Origin: JBDKTH01 sp964558295
GTDB taxonomy: Bacteria; Planctomycetota; Planctomycetia; Pirellulales; Thermoguttaceae
Direction: 5' to 3'
NCBI GenBank assembly: GCA_964558295.1
Contig: CAZLDQ010000059.1
Location: forward strand, 1 to 27,910
DNA: 27,910 bases
The notes under the pieces were generated by a model. It was given only the letters and a program-made list of their open reading frames with translations. It had not been told where the DNA came from and ran no database searches. This document shows positions 1 to 6,137 of the stretch, piece after piece. Numbering within the stretch: position 1 is the stretch's first letter; each line of letters starts with the position of its first letter. The translations under genes and the position numbers were made by a program.

Positions 1-216
1 CCTGTTCGGCATCGGCACCGCCCGGGCCTTGCAGGCGGGCGGCGTGCTTGCCGACGGCTTGCGTTTTGCCCAATTTGCCACGCTGCGGCTCCTGAAGGCG
101 ACCGCAGCCTTCACGAGCCCAAACCTCGTCCCCTTCACGACGTTCCCCCTCGCCGGCCGAATCGCCCCCTCTCGGCAGCTCGGCCGGCCAAAAATGACTT
201 GTTCAACGGGCTGTTA
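1..216. other. Unassigned window edge; possible end of a mobile element
   Basis: I recognise no gene here. A plus-strand frame is open from base 2 to a stop at 215-217, but its translation (Arg/Ala/Leu-rich, ending MTCSTGC) resembles no family I know and may be either the end of an upstream gene or chance. The stretch 192-213 (tgacttgttcaacgggctg and flanks) is reminiscent of the terminal inverted repeats of some IS families, whose ends often read like ttttcaacaggctg. No partner repeat or transposase is visible, because the rest would lie to the left of the window. The roughly 50 bp direct repeat starts directly beside it at 217. Confidence 0.2.
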
Positions 217-651
217 GGGGTTCGAGCCTCCTTCGCTCTGGCTGTCAAGAGTCGGTGGACCAGAACACCGTTCTAGGAAGACCTGCAATGCAAGAGCGCA
301 GAGACGCCAAATGAGAACCCATAACCAACAGGTCCCCATCAATGCGGGAATGACATACAGGCTGCGAAAGTCGAACGTTACGTCAACACTACGCACCTGA
401 AGGCCCACGTGCAGGCCAAGAGCGCACGCTAGCAACATGATGTTCCACAGCGACCATCGTGCCAAGACAAAGCACCTCGCCTGGATGCCTTTGGAATGCG
501 AATAGTGGCTTTCAGTGAGTGCGTTTACCACTGTTAATGCGAGGGCCAGAATGTAAGCCACAGAGGGGCGAAACAGTAGAAACGCCCACAAAGGCTCAAG
601 CCTCAGGAAGAATGGTACTGGCTGCAAGCCACGCAGGGACTCATTGGTCAT
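214..651 (-). CDS. Small multi-pass membrane protein, putative immunity protein of the RHS tail
   Basis: A 145-residue protein of unknown family. I see three strongly hydrophobic segments, at about residues 21-45, 68-88 and 98-126, so it is probably an inner-membrane protein. No enzymatic motif is visible. Its ATG (649-651) lies inside the 3' end of the RHS gene: the RHS stop is at 641-643, giving an 11 bp overlap on the same strand and suggesting translational coupling. A small gene directly after the variable tail of an RHS protein is the classical place of the cognate immunity gene in polymorphic toxin systems; the immunity role here is inferred from position only. Its last 12 codons (TLDSQSEGGSNP) lie in a direct repeat whose second copy is found near 2630, upstream of the RHS gene. 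Alternatively it is an unrelated small membrane protein. Confidence 0.6.
   Translation of the reverse strand: MTNESLRGLQPVPFFLRLEPLWAFLLFRPSVAYILALALTVVNALTESHYSHSKGIQARCFVLARWSLWNIMLLACALGLHVGLQVRSVDVTFDFRSLYVIPALMGTCWLWVLIWRLCALALQVFLERCSGPPTLDSQSEGGSNP
217..267. repeat. Direct repeat copy 1, at 3' end of the small membrane-protein gene
   Basis: This stretch matches 2630-2682 in the same orientation with a few substitutions and two single-base indels; the central blocks gagcctccttc, ctctgg, tgtcaagagtcg and ccagaaca are identical. On the minus strand it encodes the last residues of the small membrane protein. The two copies bracket the RHS cassette. Confidence 0.75.
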
Positions 652-2524
652 TTTCGGTGCCGCCGTGATGTAGGCTGTCGATGTAAGCAGTCCTTAAGCG
701 TCGTGGCAACATATTTCGAACTCTGGCAAACTCCTCTTGAGCCTGCCTCTCACCAAGGCTGCCGCCCTCTGCGCTATGCTGAAACTCGGCGAATATGACG
801 AGAGCTGCTGCAATATCGCCATGCTCAAGTGACGGCTCGGAGATGAACAGACGTCGAGAAGCCTTGAAATTGAGCCCCTCAATCTCATGGTCAGGTGGTA
901 GTGCATATACTTCAAGCATACCCTCTTTCAGACGTTGACTCAGAACTTGCATCTTTGGCACATCCGACCAATGTTTGCCTATTTCCACACCAATGCTGTT
1001 CAGCCTGTCTTGATTTACTGGGCGTGCATCCATCATTAGCATCATTGGAGCGACAAGGGGACGATAGAAACCATAGTACGCTAGGGCACTGAGGCCAACC
1101 GCAATTGAGACTGCAATGCCTATCTGGCCTAGAGTCCAGGACCTTCCAGATGGATCGTTGAAGTTGATCCCGTCCCCGTGGCAGAACAAGTACTTATGCA
1201 GCGATTGCGGATCGTTGAGATTCCCGAAGAACGGGTCCAGCCGATTGAACCGTCCGGTGGCGGCGTCGTAGTACCGGGCCCGCAGGTAGCTAAAGCCCGT
1301 CAGCGAGTCGAACTGCTCGTTGTTGTAGAGGAAGCTGGTGGCGGCGAGCGAGACGTTGAAGCCTACTGCGTTGCCGAAGGCGTCGTAGTGGAAGAGTTGA
1401 CGCATGCCGTTGACGGTGGCGAGCGCGCCGAGCATGTTGAGTAGGACGCGGGTCGAGCCGTGGCCGTCGGTGCTGAAGAGGAGCGTCTCTTCGGATTGGG
1501 GGAGGCCGTCGGCGTAGGTGACGGTGGTCTGGGTGATTTGGTCGAGGCCGACCGTGTAGACGATTGTCTTTTGGACTTGGCCGTTCGCTGGGTCGGTGAC
1601 CGTTTCTTTGAGGACCTGGCTGTAACCGGTCGGGTTCTCAGGGTCGTTGAGGTACTCGGTCTTGGTGCTCGTCTCGAATTGGCCGTCCACATCCGCATCG
1701 ACATCAAGAACCGCCGAGACGCGGATGCCACGGGCATCGTACTCGTAGGTCGTTCGCTCGACCTTGCTCGCGGCACCATCCGTGTAGCTGGTCACCGTGG
1801 CCGTTTTCATCCGGCCTTGGAGGTCGTAGGTGTAGGCGGTCTGGCCGGTGAGGGTGCCGTTTTCCGAGACGACTTTGGAGGTCTGTTGGGTGTGGTCGTA
1901 GGCGTAGGTCGTTGTGCGGCCGGTGCTTGAGGTTTCTTCGGTCAAGCGGTCGTTGGCGTCGTACTGGTAGCTGGTGGTCTCGTCGACCGTGCCGTCGTTG
2001 CCGCGGTCGACCGATTGGGAGAGGCGATTGCCGACGAGGTCGTAGACGAAGTGTTCGGTCTGGTCGAGGGAGTTGTCATAATGGTCAAAAACTTCGTCGG
2101 TCAGGCGGCCGAGGTTGTCGTAGATCCAGGTCATCCGGTTTTCGTGTGGGTCGAGGATCCCGTCGGCATTGTCGTCGAACCAGAACCGTTCGACCGCCTC
2201 GGTCCGCTTGCCGTCGTCGCGGACCGTGTAGTCGTACTCGGCCAAGAGGGCGTCGATGCCCGCGTCAAATTGGCCGTTGGCGTTGGCGTCCTGGAACTGG
2301 GTGAGCGTGTCGAGCCGCGTCCGCAGTGGCCACGCGGCTCGCCCTGCGCGAAACCTTGGGCGTTGGTTCGCGGCAAGCCGGGCGCGGAGGTGATCTTGGA
2401 AGTTCGTTTCCACCGCGGCCGAAAGCACTTGCCGATCGTCACGGTGCGGCGCGCCGCCTGAGCAGCGCAGCCCACGTTCGCGCAGGGACCGCGCTGCTCG
2501 TGCGCGCCGACTGCGGCCCTGCAT
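641..2524 (-). CDS. RHS/YD-repeat protein, 5'-truncated, with variable C-terminal tail
   Basis: The frame is open for 627 codons from 2524, but only the part from about residue 72 (near 2311) reads like an RHS protein; the first 70 residues are Arg-rich and look like translated non-coding DNA, so the true N-terminus is probably lost. Residues 72-400 carry YD motifs (WIYDNLGRL, FVYDLVGNRL, YQYDANDRL, YTYDLQGRM, YEYDARG). Residues 398-461 are the RHS-associated core (FLYNNEQFDSLTG, SYLRARYYDAATGRF, ending NFNDPSGR). After DPSG (457-460) comes a 167-residue tail with one membrane-like segment at about 464-486 and an AEFQH site at 579-583. Full-length RHS proteins usually exceed 1000 residues. 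Such proteins are exported and often carry a C-terminal toxin; that role is inferred. The tail DNA (641-1144) is visibly less GC-rich than the core, typical of exchanged tails. Confidence 0.75.
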   Translation of the reverse strand: MQGRSRRARAARSLRERGLRCSGGAPHRDDRQVLSAAVETNFQDHLRARLAANQRPRFRAGRAAWPLRTRLDTLTQFQDANANGQFDAGIDALLAEYDYTVRDDGKRTEAVERFWFDDNADGILDPHENRMTWIYDNLGRLTDEVFDHYDNSLDQTEHFVYDLVGNRLSQSVDRGNDGTVDETTSYQYDANDRLTEETSSTGRTTTYAYDHTQQTSKVVSENGTLTGQTAYTYDLQGRMKTATVTSYTDGAASKVERTTYEYDARGIRVSAVLDVDADVDGQFETSTKTEYLNDPENPTGYSQVLKETVTDPANGQVQKTIVYTVGLDQITQTTVTYADGLPQSEETLLFSTDGHGSTRVLLNMLGALATVNGMRQLFHYDAFGNAVGFNVSLAATSFLYNNEQFDSLTGFSYLRARYYDAATGRFNRLDPFFGNLNDPQSLHKYLFCHGDGINFNDPSGRSWTLGQIGIAVSIAVGLSALAYYGFYRPLVAPMMLMMDARPVNQDRLNSIGVEIGKHWSDVPKMQVLSQRLKEGMLEVYALPPDHEIEGLNFKASRRLFISEPSLEHGDIAAALVIFAEFQHSAEGGSLGERQAQEEFARVRNMLPRRLRTAYIDSLHHGGTENDQ

Positions 2525-2918
2525 TCCCTTTCATGCTCAATTGCCAAACAACTCGCGGGATTTCAGCTCGTTCTCACACGAAACTGCCCGCTCTTCGATC
2601 GCTTGTATCATCCATTCATCATTATTGCTGGGGATTTGAGCCTCCTTCACTCTGGTTGTCAAGAGTCGCTTGGGCCAGAACAGGGGGGCACGGCTTCCAC
2701 TGGAAAGGTGGAACGTGTCCCTTTGGGCCGAGGTCAGATTGAGGCGCGTTTTCCCACTCTACGGAAGGGATTTTTTGAGATTTTCTTCGTCCCTCTCTTT
2801 ACAAAGCTTCTCGGACCGATTTGGCTATTAGGAGGGAAGGAATCTCGACTTTTCATCTGCCCCCCTGCAGAGAAGCCGTCGAACGGCATACGGAACGATT
2901 TTCGAGGGCTTAGCACTC
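2525..2918. other. Intergenic region between RHS fragment and sigma-factor gene
   Basis: No convincing gene. It holds direct-repeat copy 2 (2630-2682), a short degenerate CATTCATC-type run at 2609-2626, and an AT-rich stretch from about 2767 to 2870 that probably contains the promoter of the sigma-factor gene. I cannot place clear -35 and -10 boxes. An open frame that runs from 2603 into the sigma-factor gene has no recognisable content. Confidence 0.4.
2630..2682. repeat. Direct repeat copy 2, upstream of the RHS fragment
   Basis: Second copy of the repeat at 217-267. Read on the minus strand in the matching frame it gives TLDNQSEGGSNPQQ and then a stop, nearly the same as the C-terminus of the small membrane protein (TLDSQSEGGSNP). 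It therefore looks like the leftover 3' end of a paralogous gene. I see no further coding similarity upstream of it on the minus strand. Confidence 0.7.
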
Positions 2919-3506
2919 ATGGAACCGCCGCCGACTCGACCAGACGATCATTTCCGCGATTTGATGCGGCGGGTGCGAGAAGGGTCTGAGGAGGCGGCCT
3001 GGGAGCTTGTCGAGTGCTATGGCGAGATGATCCATCGCGCAGTGCGCCGGGCCTTACACCAACGTCTGCGGTCGAAGTTCGATTCATTGGATTTTGTTCA
3101 GTTGGTTTGGTCCTCCTTCTTTCGCTCGGAATTCCGCGCGGAACAATTTGACCGTCCTGAAGACTTGGCCGCTTTTTTAGTGGCGATGGCTCGGAATAAG
3201 GTTGGGATGGAAATTCGTCGGCGGCTGTTGACGGAAAAGCATAATCTGAACCGGGAGAACCCCTTCGAGGTCGCAGAGGACAAAGCTTGGGACGGGATTT
3301 CCGATCACCAGCCCGGGCCGATGGACGTGGCCATTGCGCGCGAACGCTGGTCGCAGATGATGGAAGACCAACCGGCTCACTATCGGCAGATCATTCAGTT
3401 GCGTCTGCAAGGATATACGTATCAGGACATCGCGGCTTCGCTTCAATTGGCGGAAAGCACCGTACGCCGTTTTTTGAAGCGACTTTTCCACGAGAGAGTT
3501 GCATGA
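2919..3506 (+). CDS. ECF-type RNA polymerase sigma factor linked to a Ser/Thr kinase
   Basis: A 195-residue sigma-70-family factor of the extracytoplasmic-function class. Region 2 spans about residues 28-105, including the FDSLDFVQLVWSSFF segment (54-68) that corresponds to the DxxQ-type core-binding helix. Region 4 spans about 135-192 with the helix-turn-helix YTYQDIAASLQLAESTVRRF (166-185). The length fits the family. Its stop overlaps the kinase start as ATGA (3503-3506), so the two are translated together. In Planctomycetes, ECF factors fused in operons to kinases are a known theme (ECF-STK groups), and activity is thought to depend on the kinase rather than on a membrane anti-sigma factor; I see no anti-sigma gene next to it. 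The regulon is unknown. The start ATG at 2919 has no strong Shine-Dalgarno sequence. Confidence 0.9.
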   Translation: MEPPPTRPDDHFRDLMRRVREGSEEAAWELVECYGEMIHRAVRRALHQRLRSKFDSLDFVQLVWSSFFRSEFRAEQFDRPEDLAAFLVAMARNKVGMEIRRRLLTEKHNLNRENPFEVAEDKAWDGISDHQPGPMDVAIARERWSQMMEDQPAHYRQIIQLRLQGYTYQDIAASLQLAESTVRRFLKRLFHERVA

Positions 3507-5854
3507 ACGGGCAGGAAGACACGCAGCCGATTGGTAGCCCCTCGACGTTGGCGTCGGATGGTGGCTTGATCTCAGCCAATCGGTTGGCCGAGACGATCAA
3601 GCGGCGTTGGCTTCAGGGCCAATCGCCCGACGTGGTCGCAGTATTAGCGGAGCATCCCGAGCTGGGTCGCTACCGGTCGGTCGTGCTGGATCTGGCGTGC
3701 CAGGAGTATCAGCACCGCCTGAGGCGGGGCGAATCGCTTGACGTGGAAGAGTTTTCCGGCCGGTTTCCCAGCCTGCAGAAGTCGCTTTACATGCTGCTGG
3801 AGGTCCAGCGGTTGCTGGATCACGATCCCCAGTTCTGCGTTGGTTCCGAAGCGTCTTGCTGGCCGGAATTGGAGGACGATTATTTGGGGTTCTGCCTGTT
3901 GGCGGAACTTGGGCGCGGGACGTTCGGGCGAGTGTTTTTGGCCTCCGAGACCGCGTTGGGGAACCGGTTGGTCGCGCTGAAGGTGGCGCCCCATGGGGCA
4001 GAAGAAGCCGAGATTATCAGCAGACTGCGCCACACGAATATCGTGCCGGTCTATTCGATCCAGGAGGATCCGGAGACGGGGCTCACGGCGGTTTGCATGC
4101 CCTATTTAGGGCGGACGACGCTCTGCGATGTCCTGGACCACGCGTTTGCCGACGGTCGCCCTCCCACCCGCGCCAAGGTGATTTTGGAGGCGATTCAGGA
4201 TCTGGGCGAGGCGAGCGATTTGCGGGAGACCCAAACGGCCGATCGCATCCTCACCAGCGGCTCCTATGTCGATGGCGTGTTGCACCTGACGGCCCAACTG
4301 GCCGATGCGTTGGCGCACGCGCACGCTCGAGGCGTCTGCCACCGGGACTTGAAGCCCTCGAACGTATTGTTGACGCTGGAGGGGCGTCCCCTGTTGCTCG
4401 ATTTTAACCTCTCTTCGGATCAGGAGCGGAATGCCAAGCGGGTGGGCGGAACGCTCCCCTACATGGCGCCGGAACAACTCCGGCAATTCTTGCTGCCTGA
4501 AGAGGCCGAGGGGACCAAGGAGTTGGGACCACGGTCGGATGTCTACTCCCTGGGCGTGATCCTTTATGAACTGCTTAGCGGCCGGCATCCGTTTGGCAAC
4601 GTCGCTTGGAACCAGCCCTTGGAACAAGTCGCCGGCAGCCTGCTGGAGCGTCAAACGCAGAGGCCGATGCCCGTGGTGCAGCGGAATCGGCACGTAAGCC
4701 GATCACTGGATCGGCTGGTGTGCCAGTGTCTGGCCTATGATCCGGCCGATCGGCCGGGATCGGCGGACCTGGCGCGAGCCTTGCGCAGCGAACTTGCGCC
4801 GTTGCCCCGGGCGCGACGTTGGAGCCGGCGGCATCCGGTTTGGACCGCCTGCCTGGGCGTGTTCTTCATGCTCGCGCTTTTCGGCGGCTTGGCGGGACTC
4901 GCGCTTCGCGACCCAGCGAGTGTGCGTCTGTACCGCGAGGGGAAGCAAGCGTTCGAGCAAGAGAAGTATGCGACCGCCTTGGAACGTCTCGGGGAGTCCG
5001 TTCGGTTGGACCCGGGGTTTCGTGAAGCACGGATCCTCCTGGCACGCACCTATCAGCGAATCGCGTTTTGGGAGCAGGCGGCCGAGGAATTGCGGGCGGT
5101 GGAACGCATCGCACCCAGCGGAAGGATTGTGGCGGCCATCGGCTACTGCGTGCAAAAAGGGAATAGCAATTTGCTTGCCGAGTCCTACTACGAGAAGGCA
5201 ATCCACCAGGGCTACTGCTCCGCGGATGTGTTGACCAACCTCGGTTTCTGTTATTCGGCCCGTTGCAAATGGCGGGATGCCGAGAAGCTCCTCAAGGAAG
5301 CGGTGGCGAAAGATCCCAATCTGCGCGCCCCGCATTTCACCCTGTTAATGACCTACTACAATGCGGCAGGCCAGTTGAGCGACAAGGGGTGGATCAGCGG
5401 GGAGCAAATCCAACCGATGTACGTTCCTCAGGACGCCTATTTCCATGCACGAAAAGTCGTGGAATTGGGCCCTCCTTCCAAGGATGCGTATCAATTGGCG
5501 GGTGCCATCATGTTCCGTGCCGAGGAGGTTGGGTTGAGGCATTGGGCGGTCAAGAATCCCGATCTGGGGGTGCACCCCCAACAGGCGGATCGCCGTTTGG
5601 GGCGAGAGTATCTCCGACAAGCGATCATCCATGGCTTCGATCCTCGGTCTATCCCACTTCTTGCAGCACTCGCCGAGTCTGCTCCCGCGGAGGAACAGAA
5701 GGAGTGGAAAGAGTTGCTGGCCCTGCGTCCGGGCAACAAGCCTTCCGTCCGCTGTGACCGGACAGTCAATCCGCTGGAGTACGCTCCTCCCCCTCTGGCG
5801 TCGACGAGGTCGAACCGCGTGGGGGAGGGCGATCTCTCCTTAGCCGCTCGCTGA
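3503..5854 (+). CDS. Membrane-anchored Ser/Thr protein kinase with TPR domain
   Basis: A 783-residue protein when started at the ATG (3503) that overlaps the sigma-factor stop; the frame is open further upstream, but that part overlaps the sigma gene. Residues 1-125 are a helical N-terminal region. The Hanks-type kinase domain spans about 130-430: glycine loop GRGTFGRV (137-144), ATP-binding Lys160 in VALKVA, catalytic HRDLKPSN (280-287, Asp282), DFN in place of DFG (300-302), and GTLPYMAPEQ (316-325). A transmembrane helix follows (about 447-468), then TPR-like repeats at about 472-620 (GKQAFEQEKYATALERLGES and similar). The C-terminal part is therefore likely outside the cytoplasm. All catalytic residues are present, so the kinase should be active. 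The likely partner is the ECF sigma factor encoded just upstream. Confidence 0.93.
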   Translation: MNGQEDTQPIGSPSTLASDGGLISANRLAETIKRRWLQGQSPDVVAVLAEHPELGRYRSVVLDLACQEYQHRLRRGESLDVEEFSGRFPSLQKSLYMLLEVQRLLDHDPQFCVGSEASCWPELEDDYLGFCLLAELGRGTFGRVFLASETALGNRLVALKVAPHGAEEAEIISRLRHTNIVPVYSIQEDPETGLTAVCMPYLGRTTLCDVLDHAFADGRPPTRAKVILEAIQDLGEASDLRETQTADRILTSGSYVDGVLHLTAQLADALAHAHARGVCHRDLKPSNVLLTLEGRPLLLDFNLSSDQERNAKRVGGTLPYMAPEQLRQFLLPEEAEGTKELGPRSDVYSLGVILYELLSGRHPFGNVAWNQPLEQVAGSLLERQTQRPMPVVQRNRHVSRSLDRLVCQCLAYDPADRPGSADLARALRSELAPLPRARRWSRRHPVWTACLGVFFMLALFGGLAGLALRDPASVRLYREGKQAFEQEKYATALERLGESVRLDPGFREARILLARTYQRIAFWEQAAEELRAVERIAPSGRIVAAIGYCVQKGNSNLLAESYYEKAIHQGYCSADVLTNLGFCYSARCKWRDAEKLLKEAVAKDPNLRAPHFTLLMTYYNAAGQLSDKGWISGEQIQPMYVPQDAYFHARKVVELGPPSKDAYQLAGAIMFRAEEVGLRHWAVKNPDLGVHPQQADRRLGREYLRQAIIHGFDPRSIPLLAALAESAPAEEQKEWKELLALRPGNKPSVRCDRTVNPLEYAPPPLASTRSNRVGEGDLSLAAR

Positions 5855-5941
5855 TTTGCGGGGAAGCGGAGACCTTTCAGGATGCGATGTGAGAGGGGCC
5901 GGAGGCACGGGATCGCGGTCTTGGCAGGGCTTTACTAGTCA

Positions 5942-5971
5942 ACGAGAGGGGGATTCCCATACCATTCTCGT
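5942..5971 (+). terminator. Hairpin after the kinase gene, terminator-like
   Basis: acgaga (5942-5947) pairs with tctcgt (5966-5971), and an inner ggg/ccc may add pairs. The strand continues with the T-rich gattttgcatcgattttt. It lies about 90 bp after the kinase stop. The stem is short, so this is weak. Confidence 0.3.
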
Positions 5972-5990
5972 GATTTTGCATCGATTTTTG

Positions 5991-6033
5991 GGGAAGTCAT
6001 GCGCGCTTTTGGAGTGGTATCGCAATTGGTTAG
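5991..6033 (+). promoter_or_regulatory. Spaced motif copy A, upstream of the secreted-protein gene
   Basis: Three blocks recur with identical spacing at 7870-7912: GGGAA, then after 4 bases TGCGCGCTTTT, then after 8 bases ATCGCAATT, and after 2 more bases TTAG. The 8-base spacer between the second and third blocks shares no base between copies (GGAGTGGT versus TCCCGCCA). Copy A ends about 105 bp before the ATG of the dockerin/cadherin-like gene and is followed by a 7 bp inverted repeat (cagagca 6035-6041, tgctctg 6060-6066). The pattern suggests a promoter, an operator, or conserved loops of a structured leader. Confidence 0.5.
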
Positions 6034-6137
6034 GCAGAGCAACACATGCTTACCCTGACTGCTCTGTGTGCGTTTGCCGACACGCAGGGCGTTGTAGCCC
6101 TGGAACCTTTCTCCCCCCATCCCATTGAGGTGTCACC

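Noticed and set aside
215..232. tRNA T-arm-like sequence (aggggttcgagcctcct), suggesting a tRNA end or attachment site
   Set aside because: No acceptor, D or anticodon arm can be found on either side, the second repeat copy does not keep the TTCGA loop, and the stretch is the coding end of the small membrane-protein gene.
1363..2547. Several long open frames opposite or within the RHS core (both strands)
   Set aside because: They are Arg/Ser/Thr- or Val/Gly-rich mirror frames of the high-GC YD-repeat coding sequence and match no family.
2812..2831. Possible third copy of the spaced motif before the sigma-factor gene (ccgatttggctattag)
   Set aside because: Only the last block is loosely similar; the TGCGCGCTTTT and GGGAA blocks are absent at the required spacing.
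2603..2989. 128-codon open frame overlapping the start of the sigma-factor gene
   Set aside because: It crosses the direct repeat and the probable promoter region and its product resembles nothing; the sigma-factor frame explains the 3' part.
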